Positions 34,435 to 44,160 of a stretch of 64,000 bases of DNA are shown one piece after another (position 1 is the stretch's first letter; the number at the start of each line of letters is the position of its first letter). The stretch covers positions 1 through 64,000 of the forward strand of contig NZ_CP125643.1 in NCBI RefSeq assembly GCF_030053155.1, written 5' to 3'. The notes under the pieces are model-generated. The model was not told where the DNA came from. It worked only from the letters and a program-made list of their open reading frames with translations, and ran no database searches. A program made the translations under genes and the position numbers. Origin of the DNA: Rhizobium sp. BT03 (lineage in GTDB: Bacteria; Pseudomonadota; Alphaproteobacteria; Rhizobiales; Rhizobiaceae).

Positions 34435-35655
34435 ATGCCCCTCACGCTACGTGTACACAGCAATAGATGTAGTTTTCCGGAATATCTCGTGCCGGGCGAC
34501 GCGGCTGGTGGACTGACTACCAGCCGAGCAGGCAACAGCCTGGTTCTGCCGGATGATCAGCAGATGGTCTCGAAATCCCACTGCTCAATCGAGTGCATGG
34601 CACGGCGATACGTACTGATCGACCGAGGCCGCGACGACACATGTCAAAATGACGAGGCGGTGCCGCTTCCGTCAGAGGCGCCGGTCGCCCGGAAAACCAG
34701 CGATGTTATTCAGATCGGCGCCTATATGACCGATGTCGTCGCGGTGTCGCCTTCGATATCCATTGCGGAGAGTGCCGCCGAACCGGAGGGACAACTTGCA
34801 GCGACAAGTGAGGAGTTGAGTCTTCTTGGCCCCCTCGAAACGGCCTCGTCGCTCCTGGCGGGCAATTGCACCCGGGGTGAAGAAGCGCTGCTGGACCTGA
34901 GGGACGGCGAGTTCCTACCATTGCCGTTCTTAGGCACTCGTTTAGACGCGCTGGCGGGCATGATGAGAAGTCCGTGGGATATCTACGCAGACAGTGTGCC
35001 AGATCGGGCCCCCATCTTGACGCAACCCAAGGTGGAGCAATCATCTCGCCAAGAATCATCGAGCGGCGGTCACGGCTTTCCTTGCCGCCTGCGGCTTATC
35101 ATTGGCAGATGTCCGGAATGCCGGCATCGTAAGCGTGCTGGATCGTGCAGGGAAAATGCTTCTGTATTCCGCCGCGCTGCACAGCATACTCTCCGAGCGA
35201 GAGCTGGCGAACAATTATTCAGAAATAAGAGTTCCGACGAAAAAACCCTGAGTCTCGTTCCCGATGTCGGCGAGGCGTTGCGCGCAGTTCTGTGCAATGA
35301 CTCCAGCGGGTCCCTCCGCGGAGACCTGGCCGTTGAGCAAGCCTTCACCGACCGTGGGACGCATGACGTGTCATTCGCGGTTGTGCAGAAGGCTCTGTCC
35401 AGCGTCCGTGCACGCTTGTCCCTAGCAGGGATCGAGAAGGCGATGGGGCGGCCCCGTTCCCTTTTGCACCGCAACCATAAGGCGCGAAACCGGAGTGCGT
35501 ACGTGCGCGTCTTCAATGACGTCGTATCGAGCATCGAAACCGATTTGCTCCGGAGCTTCGGCGCCGACTTCGCGCGCCCAGTGCGAGAGCGTAGTCGACC
35601 CGCCCGCCGATCCCACGATGAGAGCGTCCGCTCCGAAGGGAAGTGGGCGGGTTGA
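34435..35655 (+). pseudogene. FHA-domain T6SS protein (TagH type) with two compensating frameshifts
   Basis: T6SS FHA proteins take part in post-translational control of secretion. The N-terminus is a recognisable FHA domain (L-P-D-D..S-K-S-H-C-S-I-E-C, Y-V-L-I-D-R-G). The C-terminus matches the TagH domain (L-V-P-D-V-G-E-A-L-R-A-V-L-C, A-V-E-Q-A-F-T-D, G-R-P-R-S-L-L-H-R-N-H-K-A-R). Between about 35039 and 35245, however, the conserved middle (L-A-K-N-H-R-A-A-V-T-A-F-L-A-A-C-G-L-S-L) is found in the +1 frame, and the main frame returns at the A6 run near 35240. So about 67 codons are read out of frame. The protein is probably impaired unless the indels are sequence errors. Confidence 0.75.
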
Positions 35656-36944
35656 TGGTGGTGATTGAGGAAACGATGCCAAAATCCCAGCCACTCGTCC
35701 TCCTTCACGCCGAGGAGCAGTTGGCTGTCCCTTCGCCGTCATCGCCAGTGGCGGACGAACTTACCTGGGAGATGCTTGCGCTCGACCGACTTAATCCACT
35801 GGTCGCGGCCGCGGCGGCGCTGCTGGGTCTCAGCGCTCAGCTCAAGAGCAGTGCTAGCCATATCGACGTTGAAGCACTGCGCCTTAGGGTGCTGCGGGAG
35901 ATCGATGCTTTTGAGCGTCGGATCACGCCGCTCGGATTGCCCTCGCGAGCGATCAAGGTCTGCAAATACGCCCTCTGCGCGACCATCGATGACATCGTTC
36001 TGAACACAGCCTGGGGCAGCAACAGCGTCTGGACGACGCGCAGCTTGGTGGGATCGCTGTTCAGCGATACCTGGGGCGGCGAGCGCTTCTTCGATCTGCT
36101 GACGCAATTGAAAAATGAACCGGCCATCAATATAGAACTGCTGGAGCTGCTCTACTACTGCATGAGGTTGGGCTTCGAAGGCCGCTACCGCGTCACTGCG
36201 GGAGGAGCCGCAGAGCTCAGTGTGCTGTGCGAAGACGTCTACCGCCTGATCCGAGCAGCCCGTGGTGACTTCGAGCGCGAACTATCCCCGCACTGGCGGA
36301 GGAACTCAAATAATCCGAAGCCACGCCGCACAATCGTTCCAATCTGGGCCGTCGTAGCGTTTGGGGCAGGATTACTCCTCTCGATCTATACCGGACTCCT
36401 GCATGCATTAAATGCCCGCGCCGACGCTGTCTTCAACGATATCGCGACATTGCCGCCGAACGGCGTTGTCAGATCGGCGAGAATCGCATTGCCACCAAAG
36501 GTTGTTATGAGCAGCGACCGACTGCGTAACTTCCTCGAGCCCGAAATCCGCGAAGGGCTTGTCACTGTGTCCGAGGACCCACAGCAGATCGTCGTTATCA
36601 TTCGCGCCTCCGGGATGTTCGATTCTGCTAGTCCGGAAGTGAAGAAAATGTTCCTGCCGCTTCTTTTACGAATTGGTCGTTCTCTGAACGGTGAGTCGGG
36701 ATCGGTCCTCCTGACCGGGCACACCGACGCCATTCCGGTGCAATCACTCGCCTTCCCTTCAAACGATTCCCTTTCGCTCGCGCGTGCGAGCGCAGCTGCC
36801 GAGATTATCAAATCCATGATGGATGACCCAGGCCGCGTGCGAGAAGAGGGCAGAGGGAGCGGAGAACCGGTCGCTTCGAACCACACGCCCGAGGGCCGCG
36901 CGCGGAACCGTCGGATTCAAATCATCATCACAAAGACACAATGA
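35655..36944 (+). CDS. tssL: Type VI secretion membrane-complex protein TssL with OmpA-like domain
   Basis: A 429-aa inner-membrane protein. The cytoplasmic DotU/IcmH domain comes first (N-P-L-V-A-A-A-A-A-L-L-G-L, A-L-C-A-T-I-D-D-I-V-L-N-T-A-W-G, Y-Y-C-M-R-L-G-F-E-G-R-Y-R-V). A single membrane helix follows (I-W-A-V-V-A-F-G-A-G-L-L-L-S-I-Y), then a periplasmic OmpA-type peptidoglycan-binding domain (L-L-T-G-H-T-D-A-I-P-V, A-R-N-R-R-I-Q-I-I-I). The ATG overlaps the preceding stop (TGATG), which decides the start. The OmpA fusion is the evolved TssL type that anchors the system to the cell wall. Confidence 0.93.
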   Translation: MVVIEETMPKSQPLVLLHAEEQLAVPSPSSPVADELTWEMLALDRLNPLVAAAAALLGLSAQLKSSASHIDVEALRLRVLREIDAFERRITPLGLPSRAIKVCKYALCATIDDIVLNTAWGSNSVWTTRSLVGSLFSDTWGGERFFDLLTQLKNEPAINIELLELLYYCMRLGFEGRYRVTAGGAAELSVLCEDVYRLIRAARGDFERELSPHWRRNSNNPKPRRTIVPIWAVVAFGAGLLLSIYTGLLHALNARADAVFNDIATLPPNGVVRSARIALPPKVVMSSDRLRNFLEPEIREGLVTVSEDPQQIVVIIRASGMFDSASPEVKKMFLPLLLRIGRSLNGESGSVLLTGHTDAIPVQSLAFPSNDSLSLARASAAAEIIKSMMDDPGRVREEGRGSGEPVASNHTPEGRARNRRIQIIITKTQ

Positions 36945-36953
36945 AGACAAGCC

Positions 36954-39900
36954 ATGCAGTCAATCAAGAAAGCGCTTAGGTGGCAATGGCTCCGTGTCGG
37001 CGGGGCGGCGATCGTATGTGCCTTAATCTTCACGCTCGGACCGCATATCTCGGTCGGAGGATTTGCGCCGCTTGACAGCCTTCGCAGCCAGATCGCGGCA
37101 TCGATGCTGATTCCGGTCGGATACACCGTGATCTACTTGATCCAGTCCCAGCTTTACAAGGTTCAGGCCTATTTTGAAGACCTCGTCCAATCACGAGTGT
37201 CGGGAGCGCTGGACGCGGGTGGGGCCGAGCAGAAGAAGGGAGACCCAAGGCCTTCCGACCGAAGTGTGGGGCAAGCCAGCACGCTTGCTGAAAGAGAGCT
37301 GGAGGCGATTCGTCATCGTTTCCGCGAGACCCTTACCACACTCAAGGGGCGCCGCTACGCAGGAGGTATCAGCAGGCGGTGGCTCTATCAGCGGCCCTGG
37401 TATGTGATGATCGGTCCGCCCAACTCGGGGAAGACCACAGCAATAGTCAATTCCGGGCTCAGCTTTCCGATGGCGGCGAGGTCCGGTCTGAGAGCCGCCG
37501 GTGGGTTAGCGGGTACGGAAAACTGCGACTGGTGGATCACCGATGACGCGGTGTTCGTCGACACTGCTGGGCGCTACACGGTACAGGAGGGTGATGCAGA
37601 CCGGGACAAAGCGGTTTGGCGTGGCTTGCTTCGTATGCTCAGACGCTCCCGGCCACGGCAGCCGCTGAACGGTGTCTTAGTCACGATCGCAATCAGCGAG
37701 CTGAATTCTACATCCGAGGAAGTGCTCGCCGATCGCGCGCGCTGTATCCGTGAGCGGCTCCTCGAAGTGTACAGGGAGCTTCGCCTGCAACTGCCGATTT
37801 ATGTGCTTTTCACTAAGAGCGATCTGCTGGCGGGATTTGTTGAATTCTTCGACGATCTGGGTCGCGAGGGGCGGGAGGCGGTGTGGGGGTTCACCTTTGC
37901 GCAAGAGGCGTCGGAGGACGAAGGCGATCCGATGGCGTTTGCCGCAGCATACGATGCGCTTGTTGGCCGCCTAAACGAAAGGCTGCTTGAACGAATGCAG
38001 CACGAAAGCAACCTCCAGCGTCGTGCGCTCATGTTCGGCTTCCCACAGCAGGTCGCTAGCCTCAAGCACCTGACGCAACAGTTCTTGAAGGAAGCCTTTG
38101 GCGGGAATTCGTTCCAGGAACCGCTTATGCTCCGCGGCGTCTACTTCTTAAGCGGCACGCAAATTGGCATGCCCTTCGATCGAGTTGCGAACGCCAGATC
38201 TCAGACCTTCGAGATCGCTCAGCCGCCCTGTACAGCGCTTCGTGGCCCGGGCCGTAATTATTTCATCAGCCGGCTGCTGCGCGAAGTCGTTTTCGCCGAA
38301 GCTGGGCTCGTCGATGCCAATCACCGCTTCGATCGGCGCCAGCGGCGGATCCGGTATGGCGCCTACACGATGATAGCGGCGGTCATTGTTACCGCCAGCG
38401 TCTTATGGACGTTCAGCTATATTCGGAATGTTCAGCTGATCGAGAGCGTTCGCCTAATGGCTGGCAGCTATGCCAGAGGGGCTGAAAAGCTGAAGCTCGA
38501 CCGGGTTGAGAGTGGCGATCTTCGACCCATCCTGCCACTGCTTCAGCGGCTGCGTGATGCCAACGGCGACAGCGCGGGCGGCCGCCTATCAAGTTCGGGT
38601 CTCGACCAGAGTAAGAAAATCAAGGTTCAGACGCTCGCGGCGTACCGCCGCGCCGTGAACACCATCCTGCTGCCGCGGCTGATGTTCCGGTTGGAAACCT
38701 TATTGGTCGAGCGGCACGACGATGATCAGTTCGTCTACCAGGCGTTAAAGGTTTACCTGATGCTGGGTCAGCAGGGTCCGCTCCAGCGCGCGGTCGTCAA
38801 AAACTGGATGGCTGCCGACTGGCGAGTGATGTTTCCGGCCGAAGCCGATGCCGGCCTGCGCAGCGCGCTCGCTGATCACCTGGATGCACTCATGGAAGGG
38901 CCGCTGCCCCATAGTGAGCTTAATGGCGAACTGATCGAGAGGAGCCGCGCGAAGCTCCAGACCGTCTCGATGGCGCGCCGCGTCCTCGACATCATCGCGA
39001 CCAGTCCCGAAGCCTCGCGGGCGCCAACCTGGCGTCTGGCCGACCATGCCGGGCCGCTGGCGCAGGGCGTCCTGGCTCGCAAATCGGGACAGCCGCTCAG
39101 CGAGGGGGTTCCTGGCATCTACACGAGGGCGGGGTTTTACGGAACCTTCCTGCGATTGCTGCCGCAAGTGGCTGACGCTGTCGCTGCAGAAGGCTGGGTT
39201 CTCGACTCACAGGTAGTCGCGCCGATTGCAGCCGGTGATGTGAGCCAGAAGCTGCGGCGTTCGGCGGCGGATCTCTACGCTCAGGAGTTCGCGTTGCGCT
39301 GGGACCAGCTCATTGGCGATATGTCCATCCGCCCGTCTGGGGGTATCGATGACGCGCTGCGCACCTTGAACACGCTGTCCGCGCCGACGTCACCAATGCG
39401 CCTGTTCCTTTTCGCGGCGGCGCAGGAGCTAAAGCTCAAGCAACCACCGGCTCCCGAGGACGGCTTGACGAAAGGTGACAGTGTCCCCCAGGGCGAGGTG
39501 TTGCCAAGCGAGCTCGAGGCACTGTTCCGGTCTCAACCGGCCGCGGACACGCCTGAAGCTCACGTCCAGCTCTATATGGGCGATCATTTCCGGTGGCTGC
39601 ACCAGCTGGTCGAAGTGCCGTCGAACAGCCAAGCGGGCGCGCAGGCGCCGATCGACAGTGCTCTCCGGGATCTCGGCGAACTGTATCGCTCCCTCAGCCA
39701 GGCGCAGGGGCTGGCGGGTTCGAACATCTTGGAACACAACGGGCAGGCGGGCGTCGCCATCCAACAGATCGAGGCGGGGGCGGCCGATCTGCCCGAACCC
39801 ATCCGGCAATGGATCCTCGGCCTCAGCCGCCACAGCTCGGACCTAACCGTCAGCGGTATGAGGCGCGGGTTGGCGAGCGGTTGGGCGGGCGGCCCCGGCG

Positions 39901-40559
39901 ATTTGTGCCGACGGGCTACCGAAGGACGGTATCCCTTCGCGAGCGGATCCCGCCGGGATATCCCTTTGAGCGATTTCGCCCGGCTGTTCGGCCGCAAGGC
40001 GGAGATCGACACTTTCTTCGCCGAGAACCTTTCCCCATTCGTCGACAAATCCAAAGGTTCGTGGCAGTTTCGGCCAACGAGCGGTGTCGATTTCCCTATC
40101 GGCCGCAATACCTTGGCCCAGTTCCAACGGGCAGCCACGATCCGCGACACCATGTTCGATGATGCCGGCCAGGTGTCAGTTGGATTCCTGCTCACCGTCG
40201 CCGAGACCGATCCGTTGACAGACCAGGTGGTGGTAGACATCGACGGCCAGCGCCTCGAACATCGACGAGGAACGGCCGCCGCGGCCATGCATTTCCATTG
40301 GCCTACGGCCGGCGGCGTCGGCGGCGCTTCCGTCGCTTTCATCGGTTTTCAAGGCGCCACCCTCTCCAAGAGCGGCCATTGGGCGCTGTTTCGCCTCTTA
40401 AATGAGGCGGATAAGCAGCCATTGGGAGGAGGGGACCTTATTCAGGTACGACTGGTGTCCGGTCGCCATTGGGCGGTTTTTAACCTCCAGCCTGACAGCG
40501 TGATGAGCCCGTTGTCCCGCAATCTGCTGTCAGAATTCCGATGTCCAGATTTCTTATGA
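36954..40559 (+). CDS. tssM: Type VI secretion membrane-complex protein TssM (IcmF)
   Basis: A 1201-aa inner-membrane protein, full length for the family. Two membrane helices lie near the N-terminus (about residues 14-30 and 50-65), followed by a cytoplasmic GTPase-like domain with Walker A G-P-P-N-S-G-K-T-T (154-162) and D-T-A-G-R. A third membrane helix lies around 465-485 (M-I-A-A-V-I-V-T-A-S-V-L-W), and the rest is the large periplasmic domain. It starts 9 bp after tssL. With TssL it forms the trans-envelope channel; the lipoprotein TssJ that usually completes it is not encoded here. Confidence 0.95.
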   Translation: MQSIKKALRWQWLRVGGAAIVCALIFTLGPHISVGGFAPLDSLRSQIAASMLIPVGYTVIYLIQSQLYKVQAYFEDLVQSRVSGALDAGGAEQKKGDPRPSDRSVGQASTLAERELEAIRHRFRETLTTLKGRRYAGGISRRWLYQRPWYVMIGPPNSGKTTAIVNSGLSFPMAARSGLRAAGGLAGTENCDWWITDDAVFVDTAGRYTVQEGDADRDKAVWRGLLRMLRRSRPRQPLNGVLVTIAISELNSTSEEVLADRARCIRERLLEVYRELRLQLPIYVLFTKSDLLAGFVEFFDDLGREGREAVWGFTFAQEASEDEGDPMAFAAAYDALVGRLNERLLERMQHESNLQRRALMFGFPQQVASLKHLTQQFLKEAFGGNSFQEPLMLRGVYFLSGTQIGMPFDRVANARSQTFEIAQPPCTALRGPGRNYFISRLLREVVFAEAGLVDANHRFDRRQRRIRYGAYTMIAAVIVTASVLWTFSYIRNVQLIESVRLMAGSYARGAEKLKLDRVESGDLRPILPLLQRLRDANGDSAGGRLSSSGLDQSKKIKVQTLAAYRRAVNTILLPRLMFRLETLLVERHDDDQFVYQALKVYLMLGQQGPLQRAVVKNWMAADWRVMFPAEADAGLRSALADHLDALMEGPLPHSELNGELIERSRAKLQTVSMARRVLDIIATSPEASRAPTWRLADHAGPLAQGVLARKSGQPLSEGVPGIYTRAGFYGTFLRLLPQVADAVAAEGWVLDSQVVAPIAAGDVSQKLRRSAADLYAQEFALRWDQLIGDMSIRPSGGIDDALRTLNTLSAPTSPMRLFLFAAAQELKLKQPPAPEDGLTKGDSVPQGEVLPSELEALFRSQPAADTPEAHVQLYMGDHFRWLHQLVEVPSNSQAGAQAPIDSALRDLGELYRSLSQAQGLAGSNILEHNGQAGVAIQQIEAGAADLPEPIRQWILGLSRHSSDLTVSGMRRGLASGWAGGPGDLCRRATEGRYPFASGSRRDIPLSDFARLFGRKAEIDTFFAENLSPFVDKSKGSWQFRPTSGVDFPIGRNTLAQFQRAATIRDTMFDDAGQVSVGFLLTVAETDPLTDQVVVDIDGQRLEHRRGTAAAAMHFHWPTAGGVGGASVAFIGFQGATLSKSGHWALFRLLNEADKQPLGGGDLIQVRLVSGRHWAVFNLQPDSVMSPLSRNLLSEFRCPDFL

Positions 40560-40855
40560 ACGCCGGGATAGCATCCGACTGGCGCTGGGAAAGCCCTATG
40601 GGGTCACGAGACGCCCACGCAGGTCTGCGGCGGGAGAGGTCGGCATGTCGGTTGCCGGCCGGATCGGAGGCGGTCACGGCTGCGACTGGCGGCGATCGTC
40701 GCTTGATCTCGGCGCGCCGCTTTCCCGCTCGACTAGACCGCTGGAGAGCGCGGTCACCTCCATCAGGCAGATCTTCGGGAAGTTGGGTGATCAGATCCTG
40801 TCCCACCCTATCAACCGACGTACACTGATCTAGAACAGGAAACTGGAGAGATATA

Positions 40856-42472
40856 ATGGCCGGAATGAAGCACAATAGGACAAGAGCGAAGAAATTTCTG
40901 CAGTTGATCGACCAGACGAAGAACAGAGCGGATTTGGAGTTCTGCTTTGCGGTCGGCACGGTTGGCGATCTGCGGAAGCCTGCTGTCCTGGTGAGTAAGA
41001 AAAAGCTCAATGGATTGGCACAAACTTTGAAAAACATGCCTTTTGAAGATGATGAGGATAGTAGTAAGGAGAACTTTTCGCTTCTGCGGAGAGGCACGGG
41101 CAGGATGAACGAAAACGGCGTTATCCTCGTCAAGTTGGCTGATGGTGGAAAGGCCGGGTTCCCGCAGGTCCAAAAGGTGATGAAGAAGTATTTCGTGAAC
41201 TTCCGCATGAGGTTGCCTGACATGCAGGAAGCAGGAATCTTAACTGAAGAAGACATTCAGCAGTTTGAGATGAACGCCGAGGAGAACTCCCAATTTCTTC
41301 CACCCGACGACTCTGAAGAATTCAATCGGCCGATGACGGCGCTCGATAGCGCGGAAGGGAACTCTGCAGGGAGTGTTGAAGAAACTGAAGAGAGAAGCAA
41401 GCGTGAAGGCGGGGCTGAGCTCCTGGAGCAGCTTCTCCCGGAAGTGAAGGAGGGCATTGCCGCCGCGGCCGCGACCATTTCCAATCACGCAGTAAGTCTC
41501 AGCGCGCAAATTGGCGCGGGACAGACCGCAGAGTTGTCCCATCTGACCACGAAGATCGCGGATTGGCTGCAACGTGTGCTGGCTGCGACGCCTCCGGAAG
41601 AGCAGGAGGCAACGCTGCACAACTTCGCCGGCCGACTTCTGTTGATGCTGGCCTATCCTGAGAATCTGCGAAATCTTCAATATGTGGATGACATGCCCGA
41701 TGGGGCGGGGCAGGGCGAGACAAACGGCGACCGCCGCGAAGAGGTCGTGGTGAATGGGATCGATCTGAACAGAGTTCCAACGGGCGCTCTCGATCAAGAC
41801 GAGGTAGTAGAGTCCTTGTTCCGTCTGATCAAGGCAAAGGCTCAGGAGCGACAGCTTTCTTATCCGCTAGAGAACGCGAATTCTGAGAGGATTGCGAAGA
41901 TAGTGTCGTCGCAATGGCCGAAGGAACTAGGCGATGCAGCCCGTAGGCGCGCGGTTGTGGAGCGTCTGATCGCAGCGGTGGTCCCGCGGCTCGGTAACGA
42001 TGATCAACTTCTGGTCCTTCTTGGCATCGCAGACCAGCCCGAAAGGACCAAATCCATCGAGAACTCGGTCGAAAGTATCATAGCTATATGGCAGGCTCAT
42101 CTCGACACTGCCTTGACGCTGCGGGATGAGGTAAAGAGCAAGATCAACCAGATGGTCGATGTGGAAGCCCGCGGCGGAACGTGGAGGTATGTCGACGACA
42201 TCTTCCTGCAGTTCGGAGGAGAGCTTTCAGATCAGCTCTCCGCCATCACCGAACGCAACGGTGAGGCACTGTCGAGCGCGACCGAGCGTGTCCGAACCAC
42301 AGTCCAGAAGAAGCTCGATTATCTCAACGGCAGCGACATTGTAGCCATGCTTGACAATCCTCCAATCGACATCGGTCCGGGCACTATAGGGCAGACGCTG
42401 CGGGAAGGGCTCGCGGCCATCACCGATGGACTGAAGCGCATCGAAACCTCGCGCGCCGCGCCCGCCGCGTAA
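40856..42472 (+). CDS. Unknown 538-aa protein downstream of tssM, candidate T6SS-linked factor
   Basis: I do not recognise this family. The ATG has a GGAGAG ribosome-binding site. The N-terminal ~110 residues are basic and ordered-looking (F-L-Q-L-I-D-Q-T-K-N-R-A-D-L-E-F-C-F-A-V-G), a middle acidic segment follows (about 140-185), and the C-terminal two-thirds is long helices (L-L-P-E-V-K-E-G-I-A-A-A-A-A, F-A-G-R-L-L-L-M-L-A-Y-P). There is no signal peptide, membrane helix or known toxin motif. It lies 296 bp after tssM on the same strand, a position where T6SS accessory or cargo genes are often found. It could equally be a type III effector or an unrelated gene. Confidence 0.7.
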   Translation: MAGMKHNRTRAKKFLQLIDQTKNRADLEFCFAVGTVGDLRKPAVLVSKKKLNGLAQTLKNMPFEDDEDSSKENFSLLRRGTGRMNENGVILVKLADGGKAGFPQVQKVMKKYFVNFRMRLPDMQEAGILTEEDIQQFEMNAEENSQFLPPDDSEEFNRPMTALDSAEGNSAGSVEETEERSKREGGAELLEQLLPEVKEGIAAAAATISNHAVSLSAQIGAGQTAELSHLTTKIADWLQRVLAATPPEEQEATLHNFAGRLLLMLAYPENLRNLQYVDDMPDGAGQGETNGDRREEVVVNGIDLNRVPTGALDQDEVVESLFRLIKAKAQERQLSYPLENANSERIAKIVSSQWPKELGDAARRRAVVERLIAAVVPRLGNDDQLLVLLGIADQPERTKSIENSVESIIAIWQAHLDTALTLRDEVKSKINQMVDVEARGGTWRYVDDIFLQFGGELSDQLSAITERNGEALSSATERVRTTVQKKLDYLNGSDIVAMLDNPPIDIGPGTIGQTLREGLAAITDGLKRIETSRAAPAA

Positions 42473-42579
42473 TAATCGCCTGTCTCGATGCCGGCCGACC
42501 CACCGGAAGGCCGGGCGAGCAGGCCATCAACGGCCTCATCAGCGACGGAAGGAGTTCCGCCGCTCAGGTGGGTCAGCGA

Positions 42580-42810
42580 AGCGGTGAAGGAGCGGCGCAC
42601 CAACAGAGGCTCTTCTTCATCGGCTGCCGCTTCAACGACCAGATGCTGCGCACCTACGCCCGACGGATCATGACGCGATCCAACGCACCACGTTTTGCGG
42701 TGCTGGATGCGGCAGCGCCGACCAACAACCAACGCCGTTTCCTTGCAGCAAGCCCGATCACGCTTATCGACGTGCCGACTGGCGAAGCTGCGGCTAGGTT
42801 TATCGGCTGA
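42580..42810 (+). pseudogene. SIR2-like protein, C-terminal fragment
   Basis: The frame reads L-F-F-I-G-C-R-F-N-D-Q-M-L-R-T-Y-A-R-R-I-M-T-R-S, then F-A-V-L-D-A and L-I-D-V-P-T-G-E-A-A. This resembles the C-terminal Rossmann part of SIR2-family NAD-binding proteins (F-x-G-x-x-F-x-D). The N-terminal NAD-binding part is missing. Assignment from short motifs only. Confidence 0.35.
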
Positions 42811-43633
42811 AAACCAGAGTAGAGAAGGAGTGTTGCGGGTACGACGATACACGAGGATTTCGGAGGTCGGTCGTCGGCACCGACGTCGGAGGCGGATTTG
42901 CCGTAAACGTTGATCATCACGGCCGCTGTTTGAAAGTGCCGCTCGCCTTGCTATGAATCCACCCATTCCTTTTTGCACGCATTCCATCCACAAAAACGAT
43001 TTTACTGCTCAAAACGATTGCCCTTAGAAAACGCTGAAGAGCGCTGTGTAGATTATGTGGAGTTCTAAAAAAATGGGTCCTCAGGTGCGGAGACGATGCT
43101 GGAAATTCGACCTGGAGCCCTCTGTCAGTTGCCTGGCCTCGATTGTTATCTTACGCTGGTCGTGATCGGGCAGAATCTTCACCGTTGCTTCTCCCGTTTC
43201 AGTGCTGATAGGGCTCTCACAAGAAGCACTGTTCCCTGGTCGACTAACCTGTGAGTGCATCTCCCACAATCACTAGAAGCCAGAGCAGGCGCGCTCGCAG
43301 CCGCGAGGACTTGGTCTGCGCCTTTTGCAGGGCCACCAAACCTCGTGATGTTTTCTTGCGGCTGTCGGGCCGAAATATGAAGGATTGAGTGATGTGGATA
43401 GGTTAGGCAGTTCTGCTGCAAGCGCTTCGGCCCGGGTTTCTGTGCGGCGTCGCAACAATGATCAAGAAGGTTGCGCAGGATCGGTTGTCGGCAATGTCGC
43501 CGCGCCGGTCACTAATGGTATCGGCTTCGACCCCGTGAGCTCTAGCTGCACTGTCAAGCGCCACCCTATGAAACTACGAAGGCCGGTGGCCAGGCCAGAG
43601 CGACCTACCTTCCGAAACGAACTGGAGAGCAAC
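42811..43633. other. Region without a supported gene
   Basis: No intact gene recognised. A 62-codon minus-strand frame at 43081-43269 (T-G-E-A-T-V-K-I-L-P-D-H-D-Q-R-K-I-T-I-E-A-R) has a fair coding pattern, but I cannot name it. The plus-strand frame leading into the nodU fragment (43385-43633) does not resemble nodS or other nod genes. Confidence 0.35.
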
Positions 43634-43925
43634 ATGCTGTGTCTAGGGCTCAGTGGCGGTCTAAGCAAAGATTACGAAAATTCGTCCGATCTACCGAGCA
43701 CCTTTATGCACGATGGGGCTGCGGTTCCCGTTCGCGACGGGCGAGTGATAGCGGCGGTCGAGGAGGAGCGCCTTAACCGGATCAAGCACTCCAACAAGTT
43801 ACCAATGCGTTCGATTCAATATTGCCTCGCATCTGCAGGTGTTCACCTGAGCGACATCGACCGCATCGCGTATTATGCGACCGAGGCCTATTGCAACGCT
43901 GTGCTCGAGCGCGTGCGCCTCTTTC
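43634..43925 (+). pseudogene. nodU: nodU 5' fragment (Nod-factor carbamoyltransferase)
   Basis: NodU carbamoylates the non-reducing end of the Nod factor. About 95 N-terminal residues are well preserved: L-G-L-S-G-G-L-S-K-D-Y-E-N-S, F-M-H-D-G-A-A-V, V-A-A-V-E-E-E-R-L-N-R-I-K-H-S-N-K-L-P, R-S-I-Q-Y-C-L-A-S-A-G-V. After C-N-A-V-L-E-R-V the similarity ends abruptly and the frame runs into unrelated sequence. NodU is normally about 560 aa, so this is a broken copy. No nod box was found upstream. Confidence 0.85.
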
Positions 43926-44160
43926 ACCCAAGCACCCCAGCATCGGATCCGAGACTGTTGCAACGGGCTCGGGGAAGTCGACACGGGCGCTATATTCCTG
44001 TGGGACACCCCGATGTTCCATGTGATCGCCATCGTCACACAGATCTGGCCGCCCCTTGGACGCGTGATGGCACAATGCCATGAGGTTGTCACCCGCGCTC
44101 CACCGCCGAGATGAACTCGAAAACGTTGGACCCGGAATTGATTGTTGAGGAATGAACGTC

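Noticed and set aside
40541..40828. 95-codon frame after tssM as tagF or another T6SS gene
   Set aside because: It overlaps the tssM end, lacks a ribosome-binding site and does not resemble TagF.
43385..43633. Earlier start for the nodU frame
   Set aside because: Residues before the ATG at 43634 do not resemble NodU or NodS, while the NodU match begins at that ATG.
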